Positions 1 through 10,600 of a stretch of DNA of 64,000 nucleotides are shown here, one piece after another. This DNA comes from Mercenaria mercenaria (Eukaryota > Mollusca > Bivalvia > Venerida > Veneridae). The translations under genes were made by a program, and so were the position numbers. Where the stretch lies: the NCBI RefSeq assembly GCF_021730395.1, contig NC_069367.1:67627501-67691500 (forward strand). Direction: 5' to 3'. The first letter of the stretch is position 1; the number at the start of each line of letters is the position of its first letter. The notes under the pieces were generated by a model. The model saw only the letters and a list, made by a program, of their open reading frames with translations, had not been told where the DNA came from and did no database searches.

Positions 1-682
1 AGAATAAGATATCTGCTGGTCAGCAGTTAATCAGTAAGTTTTTTTTTTATAAACTTATCTTTGACTGATTAAAAGACATGTTCGTATGTTTCATAATTTT
101 GATCATGGCTGCAAAGTTTTTATTTTCTGATCATGTTTTAAGAATGGGCGTAATCTTTGATTTTGAATTTTTTTTTTTCACTTAAAAAGTAATGCTTAAT
201 TCAGATCTTCTAAATTTATGTATTGATGTATATTGTTTATTTTTGTTGACTGATTTCTGAGCTCATCCAATAAAATGTGATGAAAATCTGTATTTATCTT
301 TTTTTATTGTTTCTTGAACAGAACTGTCTGAGAGACAAATTTTCACTTCCTTGAGGTGATCAGCTGTCAGATTTGTTCAGATTATGGCAAAGAGAGCATG
401 TGAACTCATACTTTACGAATACGTCACTGTGTGAGATTTCCTTCTTTTATTTTAACAAGCATCTGAGGATATTGCAGGTTATTCATGAAACACAGCTGTA
501 CATGTAAAAATAAACGGACACAGTTTTAAATATATAGATTTACGGTGTCGAACGATTATACGATCAAAGTTACTTCACAATGTTAGCATACGCTAACTAT
601 AATGTATAGGGATGTACACACATATATGAAATTGCAACCACCCTAATATCTAGATTTTCTCTGGTGATTAGGATACATGTGT
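1..682. other. AT-rich intergenic sequence, no gene seen
   Basis: No long open frame, RNA gene or recognisable repeat. There are homopolymer T runs and an AATAAA-like site near 270, but no coding sequence upstream to attach it to. Confidence 0.5.
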
Positions 683-1842
683 GGCCATCCTCTTAGTAGG
701 GTGAGCGCAGATCTACAGATCTTTGGTTCAATCACTGGACCACTGGCACCAGATCAGAAAGAAAATGTCTCCGTACGTGTTATACCCTACCCCTAGGTAT
801 TCTATAAGAACCATGGTCATGAACGGGAAAATATACTACCCGTTTCAATCGCGCATTTCATACCTAAAACACGCAGTGCGGTAAATGTGTACAATGGGTA
901 TCAAAAAAGTGGTAATTTATCTTCCATTGTGTACCAGTCACATTTTTTCAATACATCAAATCTTAGAAAAACAACGCGTAGTTTATAGTTATTTCAACGT
1001 TACACAAAAATCTTGCTTGAACTTCCCTGGTGAAGTTCCGTTCTAGATTACAAAACCATTCTGATTGGCTGTTGTGAAAATGTATGTCAATCGTCATTTT
1101 ACTACACGTGTTCGCTAAAATGTGAAAATGCAGCATAAATGTGCAAAATGAATAAAATAAACAGAACAGATGAAGACCAATGTACGATTTCAAATTAAAG
1201 GTCATATACAAGATGAATTTCATTCATCATTTCGAGTTTTAGTGTAAAATTGTGATTTTTTTTTAATTCTGTTTTTGTTTGTGTACGTTTCGCCAAACAT
1301 GTGCACACTGCCGTGACCTCTAGACCGGATCTTCATTAGGGAAGGTCAAACAAGTTTTTTCAGTAACGTTGACGAAAACATAAAATATGTTGATAATCTC
1401 AGCAATATGGAATATTGAGACAATGTGACTGGTGCACGATGGAAGATAAATTATCGCTTGTTCAATATACTAGGTACCCATTCACCGAACTGCGCGTTTA
1501 AGTTGAGAAATGTACGATTGAAACGGGTTAGTGCACTTTCCCGTTCATGACCATGGTTTTTATAGAATACCTAGGGGTAGGGTATAACACGTACGGAGGC
1601 ATTTTCTTTCTGATCTGGTGCCAGTGCACTGGACAAGGCGTATGTTCTCTTTGACGATTTGATAGAAGACATTGTATCTGAAGTGATTCGCACTCTTGAT
1701 TCAATTTGGTTAAAATGACTGTTACTGCAGACAATAGGTAAGTACCGGTACCGGTACAGTATAAAAACACTGGTTACGGTACCTGCCTGCCGATACATAA
1801 TCGAAATATTGCTGAAGAACGGCGCTAAATACAAATATAGTC
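683..1842 (+). mobile_element. tRNA-derived SINE (family A), interrupted by a MITE
   Basis: A SINE whose 5' part (683-740) has GCGCAGATCTACAGATC and a B-box-like GGTTCAATC, and whose 3' part (1635-1842) carries the family body (GACGATTTGATAGAAGAC, then ACATAATCGAAATATTGCTG and GGCGCTAAA). The same order of blocks is seen uninterrupted at 24728-24992 and 35693-35908, so this copy was split by the element at 741-1626. The tRNA-derived origin is inferred from the B box and family organisation. Confidence 0.7.
741..1626. mobile_element. 886-bp inverted-repeat DNA element (MITE) with 8-bp target duplication
   Basis: The ends are inverted copies starting CACTGGCACCAGATCAG, and the inverted arms run about 200 bp inward (about 741-945 against 1420-1626). 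The element is flanked on both sides by CACTGGAC (733-740 and 1627-1634), an 8-bp target-site duplication. It lies inside a SINE, which independently confirms both boundaries. An 8-bp duplication fits hAT or another 8-bp-TSD superfamily; there is no transposase frame, so it is non-autonomous. Confidence 0.85.
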
Positions 1843-2446
1843 TGAGCAGTAGTGTGACTTGTTGTTGTTTTGGGGAAAAAACAGGAAAACGCATTTAACC
1901 ATTGTCACTTTTATTAGTGAGCTATAAGATAATAATGATATTTATACAATATATAAAATTACAGTTCTCTTTAAAGTACGAATAACAGCTAAAACACTAA
2001 CGTCAAGAGCTAACTAAATTCATGGATATTCAAAATGTTTTGAAAATACTTACATTTTTTCGTATTCAAATATCTTTTTTAAATATGAATTACCGTTTAA
2101 ATGACATGTCGTTTTAATAGCGGTGAAGCGATGTTCAAAACTTTTAGAAAAAAAAACAACACTAAGTTAAGCGTTTATAGTAAACCCATTTTATTTCGAA
2201 ATAATAATTAAAAGTAATTGATAAATTGCTTGTTTTATAACTTTTCCATTGATCAAACAAATATTGATATAATTTTTGTTTTAAGAAAGTTTAGGCCGTT
2301 AGAAAAAACATCGCTGTTTACAAAAAAAACATGGACGTTCGGCGTCTGCCCAACGAATTTGCCCAATGAATTTCAGTGTGACCACTTTTGCAGAAAGTCC
2401 ATCCTGTGAAGTCACTCATATATATTTGATCTTAAGTTATTATTAT
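1843..2446. other. AT-rich intergenic sequence, nothing recognised
   Basis: Low-complexity A/T sequence. The short open frames show no family resemblance and look like chance. Confidence 0.5.
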
Positions 2447-3520
2447 CCCCTGCCGATGAAATCGGGAGGGGGTTAATGAAATGGCGTTGTCCGTGCGTGC
2501 GTGCGTCCGTCCGCAACCATTTCTCAGTAACTAGCAGGTAGAATTTCATGAAACTTGAAATAAACATGAACCAACATACTGCGATGATGCCCGTCAAGTT
2601 TTTTTTGGATTGGTCAATTTCCCTTAGAGTTATTGCCCTTGATTTAATGAAAAATCCACGTCTGCAGCCATTTCTCAGTAACAAGCTGGTAGAATTTCAT
2701 GAAACTTGAAATAAATATGAACCAACATACTTCGATGATGCCCGTCATTTTTTTTAATTGGTCAATTTTCCTTAGAGTTATTGCCCTTGATTTAATGAAA
2801 ATTCCACGTCTGGAGCCCCTTGACTTGGTCACATCCCCTCCCTCTCCCCCTTTCCCCACCCCCCCCCCCACAAAAAAAAATCATTCTTTATTTTAAATTT
2901 ATTTCAAACCTTCCATGAATATTTATCAACATGCAAAGTTGTACCTTTCCCCCACCTGGCTACTCACAGCCAGTCATGCCCACCACCACGATCATGCATC
3001 AACCCCCACCCCCTCCCCAACATTTTTTTCTTTCATTTTTTATTTTCCATCAATATTTATAATCAACATGTGAAGTTTTGTACCCTCACCCGGTCTCCAC
3101 CACCCATCCCGCCGCCAGCCATGTTCAAGATAACTTACTTGATTGTGCTCTCTTAAGGACATCTGTTCTTTTAAGTTCAAATGTTCAAATGTACATGTTA
3201 AACAGCAACACATGTTGCCAAACTACACGAAGACAATATTTCATTCTAGTTACACTTCAAGCTCACATTTCAAATAACTCCATTTAATTCTAAAAGCTTA
3301 GCTTATTATAGTACACATATTCCATTCAAAATAATTTCATTACTCGGGATCAACATAACATACATTTATTATATACACTTAAAACATTCATTTTCTGTTA
3401 AATTGATTTTGACTAATGAAATTATGCTTCTTAGTAACGTTTTGCCGGATATATTTGTTTGCCATTCCTCACCACAAACCCTTTCGGCGGGGGATACCAA
3501 TTCATCGAATTTGCTTGTTG
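2447..3520. mobile_element. Non-autonomous element with internal tandem repeats
   Basis: Starts with TATCCCCTGCCGATGAAAT and ends with GGCGGGGGATACCAATTC, so the two ends are partial inverted copies (TATCCCC-GCCGA). Inside are two roughly 160-170 bp direct repeats (each with CCATTTCTCAGTAAC and GTAGAATTTCATGAAACTTG) at about 2510-2680 and 2668-2840. These are followed by two diverged C-rich units (around 2900-3000 and 3045-3120). I recall this architecture as a common clam repeat, but the superfamily is not clear from sequence. Confidence 0.65.
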
Positions 3521-3715
3521 GACTTTGCTGGAAGAAGTTATCTGACAGCGAATGAGTTGTCAAATACATCTATATTATATGTCATCAGGAAATGTTTATA
3601 TATAATAAAATGAATTCATTTCCACTGTATCAGTATGAATTTAGATATCGTATATCATATATAAAAACAAGCAAAAACTTCAATATTACCTTGAAAATGA
3701 CTTATCGCCAACTTT

Positions 3716-4149
3716 AGCTCGACTATTCAAATAATTGGTAGAGTTATTGAACTCGCCGTGCATCGGCGTCTGTGTCCCGATCTGGTTAAATTTTTGTTTG
3801 TAAGCTAGTATCTCTGTAATCACCTTAGGGAATGGATTGAAACTCCGCACACTCCTCACTTACACTGCACAAGTTGCATTTCTCTATTTTGCTTTTCTAC
3901 AAAATCATGACTGTTTCAACTTAACAATTTTGTGGTTAAGTTTTTGTATGTAAGCTGGTATCTCAGTACCCACAAATGGGAATGGATTTAAACTTTACGA
4001 ACTTATCCACTGTCATGGGCTGATATGCATTACACAGGTTCCATAACCCCGTTTTACATTTTTATAAAATTATTCCCCTTCTTTAATATTCATTCAATTG
4101 ACAAGTCTGTTGAATAGTCGAGCGTTGCTGTCCTCCGACAGCTCTTGTT
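3716..4149 (+). mobile_element. Helentron-like non-autonomous element, short copy
   Basis: Begins AGCTCGACTATTCAA. Near its end it carries the inverted match TTGAATAGTCGAGC, followed at once by a stem-loop GCTGTC-CTCC-GACAGC and the terminal TCTTGTT. A subterminal inverted repeat plus a 3' hairpin is the layout of Helentron-derived (DINE-1-like) elements. Two degenerate internal units share TTAAGTTTTTGTATGTAAGC-type sequence. The same family is present in a longer form at 33291-34578. Confidence 0.65.
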
Positions 4150-4284
4150 GTAATCCTACAATTCGTTCATAGTTCCTTTTAACCTAGTTTTATACAGGTG
4201 CATAAATAAATGCCAGGTAGGATTATTATTTGTATCATTGATTATTCACTTGAACTATATTTATTAGACATTATTACTTTTTAT

Positions 4285-5200
4285 CTTACCTGGGCACAAA
4301 ATGCTCAAAGTGAACTGCTGTGGTCACCTTGTGTCATTCTAGCAAGTTTAATTATAATACACCAGAGGTGACAATTTTCATGCAAACCTTATGAAACATT
4401 GTCATAAAGAATGCTTCTAGAAATCTTGATGAGAACGATACTGGGTCATCTGGGGTCAAAAAACCAACCATGTCAGTAAGCCAAAAACAAATGGAAAGCC
4501 TTTGTTAAGAATATAGAGTCGACATTTTATACCCAAGCTTAATGAAACCATAGACAAAACCGTATTGAAGTTCAAGTGACAATGATTTGTTACTGATCTG
4601 AGATCTAGTCAGATTATTTAGGTAATAATATATAGATCGTTTTGCTATATAATATCTAGATTGTTTGGTTATATTGTCTAATAAGCTAGGTCAAAACAGA
4701 AAAAAATGTTACAACTTAAAAGGCCACATTTTCTAAACGATATAAATGAAGCGTTGTGTCTCCATGAAATCGAAACATCTAGTACCAAGGTAGGTCAAAT
4801 CACAGAAACACTCTGTTAACACACAAGCTGTAACATTTTCTACGTGATATCCACGAACCTGATAATATTATAATAAGTGTCTTTATGAAGTTTAGGTTAA
4901 ATTTGAAACTGGGTCTTTTAGGGTGAAAAGCTAGATTACGACCTCAGAGAATAGAGAAAAACATGTCAATACTTTATCAAAATTAAAGGTGGTAAGTTAA
5001 CTAAAGTTCCCTTTTCCTCTCTTGGAAAAGATGGAAACTTCTGTCCGGGCACAAAGTCAAATCATAGAAAGTAACACTTTATGGAACCTGGTCATAATGT
5101 TTAAATCAAGTTTAGAACTAATGTATCTGGGTTGTTGTAATGCTGGTAATTTATTTCAGTAGGCCAACTTGTACCACTTGACAGAAATACTTGGTTTTTA
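4285..5200 (+). repeat. Degraded copy of the about 145-bp-unit tandem-repeat element
   Basis: Opens with ACCTGGGCACAAAATGCTC and AAAGTGAAC, matching the head of the better preserved array at 60215. Repeated phrases such as CTGGGTCATCTGGGGTCAAA and CTTAATGAAACC recur at wide intervals. Divergence is high, so this copy is old. Confidence 0.5.
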
Positions 5201-6317
5201 GCATCTATCAGATTTACTGAAATGAATCTTCACATTGGCTTCTCAAGCGGAAGTTCTTGATTCAATCCCCAGTGGAGGATCCACTCAAATTTATTAAATA
5301 TAACCTTTCGAATATTACTTTAAATCGAAGTTCCCTTGGTGCTTTACAAGGAAAACTTCAGGAAATGGAGCGTATTTTGCATAGAAGTTGCCCGTGTGAA
5401 CAGTTGGTGGTGACTATTAATAAAGTTAAATACATACCAAATCAAATATGTTGGATCTTTACTGTTAGAACATGCAGAAAGGAACACACGACATTTATTA
5501 CACATTTCTATTCTTATATTTTAGAGCAATAAATCATAAAGCTTGAACTGTGTAAGTAAACGCAAAGTTATACTAAATCTTCGGTATTTACATCACATAC
5601 TATTATGATCAGAAAAATATATCTATAAGAACACTGTATGAATGTTTGCATTTACAATACTTTAAAATCAATATGTACACTATGCTGTTGAAATCATTCG
5701 ATGTAATTATTCGCTATTACCTTATTATACATATAAGCATATTTAAAATATAAGCAAAGTGTCATGGCCCGTTGGCAACTGGAAACACAAGAAACTGGTT
5801 TCCTGGTGCAAATATTTATACATATCCAAGGTACAACAATGTTTATAATATCTGGTTACACTTGAATTTTTTATCATGGTTTTATATCTGACGCATAACA
5901 AATGGTTGAGAATGAAAGATACATTAGAAAACATTTGACGTATGTAAAAAAAAAATGAATACATTTTGTATGTGAACTTAACAAAATTCTAACCAGGAGC
6001 TTTCAGTAATAGAATTTTATTTTTGAAAGACCCTGAAATGTATTTAAGGGTTCATTGTTCAACTCGAGTAAATTTATTCCAGAGGGTGCATGCTTCATTG
6101 GTATTTCTCGTTTTTAATGGAGATTGCAAAATGACCACATGCAGGCTGAGATCCAGACTGAACGGAACTTTATCAATTGGTGTTTAAATAATTATTTTAG
6201 TTCTAATCAAACTAGTTTTGGCTTTCGAAAAATTGGTTTGTAGAAGCTGAAAACTACTGAAACATGCACTGGGAACAGCTGCCGTTTTGGCACGAGTACT
6301 CTTGATGTTTAGTTATA
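5201..6317. other. Intergenic, no supported gene
   Basis: A 91-codon plus-strand open frame at 5257-5532 and a 73-codon minus-strand frame at 5743-5964 have no recognisable domain, repeat or gene context. I treat both as chance frames. Confidence 0.45.
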
Positions 6318-6562
6318 TATTTATTTATTCTGTTGAGTTTAACGTCACACCGACACAGGCGACATTTCAGCTTTGATGAAGGAAGACCCGTGAATGATTT
6401 CATCACGAGCGGGCACCTGGATAGAACCACCGACCTCCCGTAAGCCAGCTGGATGGCTTCCTCACATGAAGAATTCAACGCCCCGAGTGAGGCTCGAACC
6501 AACATCGATGAGGGGCAAGTAATTTAAAGTCCGCGACCTCAACCACTTGGCCACGGATGCCC
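6318..6562 (-). mobile_element. tRNA-derived SINE (family B)
   Basis: Read on the minus strand it starts GGCATCCGTGGCCAAGTGG (A-box region of a Ser/Leu-type tRNA) with GGTTCGAGCC as B box about 60 bases on. It then has a non-tRNA body ending GTGTCGGTGTGACGTTAAAC and an A/T-rich tail of AATAAATAAATA type. A 3' fragment of the same family lies at 46425-46525. Confidence 0.75.
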
Positions 6563-7179
6563 CGTTTAGTTACGGGATTGTCTACTTTCATTCAAATTTC
6601 CCGGATATACATGTATGCGCATGTAGCAAACTAATGCCAAAAATGTAAACTAAACTTTGCTTAAATATGACAATACTTTTAGTGTTTTTTTTTGGACGGG
6701 TCACTTCTAAAATTTGTAAACATGCCTTATTATGCAATCAATGTTTCATGATATAATATTACCATTAGTTTGTTACAATGTTCAATGGTACGTTTCTTTT
6801 GATTTCAAACATTCTACTACATGTGACACCTCCTGTTGGAAATGTTGCTTAGTGTACATTATACTGAACTACACTATTTGAATATGGTAAAGGTTGCAAT
6901 ATATTCTATGAAACCCCTTTAAACCGGAACCCTATCAAAGGCAAAAACACTCTCAAACCAGAACATTTTGGTCAACTTGACTTAACCTTTCCAGTTAAAA
7001 CTGCTTTCTGTTTGTAAAGCTATTCATTCGCAGAAAGTTTGATCATTTAAACACTCGTATTTACCCGATTTTGCATGAGTGAGTCTCTAATTATACTAGT
7101 ATTAATTTCAATTTAAGTGTCAATATTCATTAGATTTAATTTCAAAACATTTTTAGAGTTCTGTCAGTCGCAGCATAAT
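6563..7179. other. AT-rich sequence downstream of ZNFX1 copy 1
   Basis: No gene or repeat recognised. Its right end merges into the 3' tandem array of copy 1. Confidence 0.45.
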
Positions 7180-7510
7180 ATTATAACGATATCTCTTGAT
7201 TGTAGACTGTTCAAATTGAATGTTTTTCGCCGTATTGATATCTCTTTAATGTTTTTTGTTCGATTCGAAATTCACCTTGTTATCTGTTATCCACCACTGC
7301 GATATCTGTTCAAATCAAATTTCAACATGTTATTCGCCATAACGGTAACTAATTAATGTAGATTAATAAATCTAATTTTGCCATGTTTTTCGCCATGAAA
7401 ATATCTCTTTAATGTAGATTGTTAAAATCGAAACTCGCCATGTTATTCACACTAACGCTATCTCTTTAATGTAGATTATTCAAGTCGAAATTTGCCATGT
7501 TGTTCGCCTC
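7180..7510 (-). repeat. 57-bp tandem array made of the last codons of ZNFX1 copy 1
   Basis: The phrase CTCTTTAATGTAGATT with a following GCCATGTTATTCGCC-like block recurs with stop-equivalent TTA triplets at 7466, 7409 and 7353, and decays further left. On the minus strand the unit at 7409 still reads NNMASFDFNNLH then stop, against NNMANFDLNNLH then stop at the true C-terminus. The 3' UTR is therefore a decaying array whose first unit is coding. Confidence 0.75.
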
Positions 7511-7665
7511 CTCAGAGTATGCAGCATAGTCTGCACCATCCATCTCCCTCGCAAGTTGATTACCATCTGTTAGACGATGATGCTCTCCACCAATATCAGC
7601 GTTACATTCAGGACATTTTCCACGCTGTGTAGCTCCACCACATTCTCCAATAGCATAAATATGAT
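7466..7665 (-). other. ZNFX1: Last exon of ZNFX1 copy 1: RZ-type zinc finger
   Basis: A 200-bp exon with acceptor TTTCAG at its 5' side, joined to the GTAAGT donor at 8547-8552 in phase 1. Across the junction it reads GHWFKCPNNHIYAIGECGG, then CPECNADIGG: a CxxxH...C...CxxC arrangement typical of the RZ finger shared by ZNFX1 and RNF213. It ends NNMANFDLNNLH and TAA. This exon falls outside the long core frame and would be missed by frame-based calling. Confidence 0.9.
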
Positions 7666-10600
7666 CTGAAACATATCATAACTGATAATAAAGCAAGAAC
7701 TATGTCAGGTCAAACAATTTTTTTTCTTTTGAACTTTGTAACGTTCTTTAAAACTTTAAATATAGTCAATAATTTAACGTTCTTTAAAACTTTTTAATAT
7801 AGTCAATAATTTAAAGTCCAATTAAATATTATTCCCCGTGTTCATTTTTTTTTTGTCATTAGACTCATTACTAATACATTTACGCCTGACGCATTTTAAG
7901 ACAAGTTAAGAATGCTTTAAATGGATTGTTTTAACCCATATAATATCTGCTAAATTAGAATTCTAATTTCTATAGTTAAGTTTTAGTATCAAAAGTATCA
8001 TGCATGGTATTAGACAGTGTTTCTGCGGAATGTTTTTTATTTTTGCAGTTAAGAAATATATGAAAAAAATAACAAGGATAAATATCCAACAGGGAAAGCC
8101 ACGTTCCAAAAATGCAGCCTCCGTAAACCGCAACCCAGCACACGGACGTGCACATGACTTACAGACACTCTCACACCCAAAGCAAACACACGAGGACAAA
8201 ACGAACAGATAAAGGAACACACTTGGGCACCGCCATGAAAAAACACCACTGGGACGTTTAAAACGGTTTATGGTGCACATAACCTCACTCGTACCCCCTT
8301 ATTTTTCCAAAGTCACTAAACAGTGTAAATAAAAGTTATTCCCGCTAGGTGAATCCCTAACACACGCAATGTCAACGGAAGGCATGCTATATTAAACACA
8401 GAAATGCTCTTGTAAAATACAAAGCATGTTCTAACGAAACAAAACGGCTTGTTTAGGTATCGGTTGCAATCTTTATACTGTATCAATAAGTAGTTTTTAT
8501 AACGTTTTAAAAGAAACTTCATTTTTAACAGACACAAAAAGATTTTACTTACTGTTTGGGCATTTAAACCAATGTCCTTTTGTTAGTCCCATGGCTTTAA
8601 TGATCTCTAGTCTTTCATCTTCAGATATACAAGGACCCTCAATTTTCAAAGTCTGAGAGACACGCTCAAAACATTCATGTACTTCTGTTCCTTTGTCAGC
8701 AGTGAATCTGCTCTCCTCTAAAACCAGTAGTTCCATTTTTTCTATATCGGATTTTGCGTCTGCAACATTCTTAGCAGACTTAGTAGCTCGTCTTAGTTTC
8801 AAAAGCTTGACATATGCCTTTGCCCTTTCAATTTCCGACATAAAGTCTTCAATCTCTTGATCAGTCAGGCAATTTCTCGGCTGCAATATATTTGGAAGAA
8901 GTTCCTGAAGAAATGAAATCAAATCCTTTTCAGCTTTTGGTTGCGATGTTTTTAGACTTGGTAAACATTCTATTTTTTGTCTGACATCTATAATCGCCAC
9001 AGCAATTCTTTGCTGGTTCTGTATTGTCAACAGTTGCTTTTCTGTGTAGAATCTTGTCTTACGTAATTCATCTAGTCTAATCCCAAGTTCGTTTTTACAT
9101 AGATCCATGTAATATTGATACTGTTGTAATCTCTTTGTCTCATCTGGGCTTAAACGTCCTGCTCCAGTGCCTGCGCGCAAATCAGTTCTGTTCTTAGGAC
9201 TAATCGCATCAACTTGACGTTTTACTGTTTCATATATTCTGAAATTTCCTATTATTTCTTTTTTTACGCGTTCAATATCTTTTAGCGTACGGTTTACTAT
9301 TTTTCCATATCGTAAGCATTTACGGATAGGCGTCTTACATAAAGGACAACATTTCAGCTGAATCCCTTCATCCACATTAACGATCAACATGTATTTGTCC
9401 ATGGCCTTGGTCTCAAATATATGACTGCAGTCTTCGAGAAGGACAAACGTTGCGTCTGGTTCATCTTCGTCTCCAAAAAAGATCTCTGTTACCTGTTCCT
9501 TATCACATATTCTGCAAAGCGGTGGACATGGTTCTCCACAAAGTCCTATGCATTTATGTTGACATTTCAAAGTTTTGTTGCAGGCTCTGTTACATCGAAG
9601 TCGGTTACAGGGTTCACTGCACAGTCTAGTACATTTGTAATGAGAACACTCCCAAATACAAGGTTCCTTGCATGGGATACACCGCTCTCCACATCGTTTG
9701 GTGCATTTGCTATGAACACACCTGTTTCTACATGGTTCAGTGCAAGGGGGGCAATTATCGCAATAATCTTTGCACTGATGGCTACAAATAAGGTTACGGC
9801 TGCAAACTTGGCGGCAGGGCTGGTGAACGCGTCCATTAAAACATGTTCCGCATGTTCCACTGCAGATATGCTCGCATTTTAGGATTGTCTCACAAGGAGA
9901 TGGACAGAGCTTTGACTCGGCCTCCCAGCAGCATATTGTTGAAATGTGTCCGCACGGCCATGTGAAATGTATTTTCTCTGAACATCTAGAATGGTTGCCG
10001 CCACATATGTTTTGACATTTATGGCCACATTTTAGTTTCTTTTCGCATGGTGCTTTGCATGAAAACAATTCCGGGTTCATTGCGCATGGTACTTGCTGAG
10101 AATGTCCACATTTGGGCACAGTCTTCGTAACTAGTTCCTTACAGGGACGACATTCCATATAACATTTGTCCGGACATATGTGTTGAAATTCACATAATGT
10201 TTTTGTGCACGGTTTTTGGCATTTAATAGTTTCATGCCTCTGATCAAGCACGTGGCAATATTTCTCACATTTATGGCCACACTGTAAACGTGCTTCACAT
10301 ATTTTCGAACATCCACCTTCTGGAGCATTTCTAAATTCTTCAGGACTTTTTACTACAATAGCTGATTCATTTGGATGGTTCTGGCAATACAACTTTAGTC
10401 CTTCTCCAAAATAACCCTTTTCTTTCATATCGTCTGAGATTTGTTTCCATAATGTAGAATGTGTGGCTAGGTGGTCGAAGTTACCAAGAACGTAAAACCC
10501 GACCTTAGCACGTGACAATGCCACACATATACGGTTTTCTGTTTGGAGAAATCCAATTTTCCCGAAATCGTTACTGCGCACTAGAGAAAGAATAAGTATT

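Noticed and set aside
8545-8552. Natural C-terminus of copy 1 at the end of the core frame
   Set aside because: The frame reads through a GTAAGT donor, and the matching acceptor and RZ-finger exon are present at 7466-7665, so the stop at 8545 is intronic.
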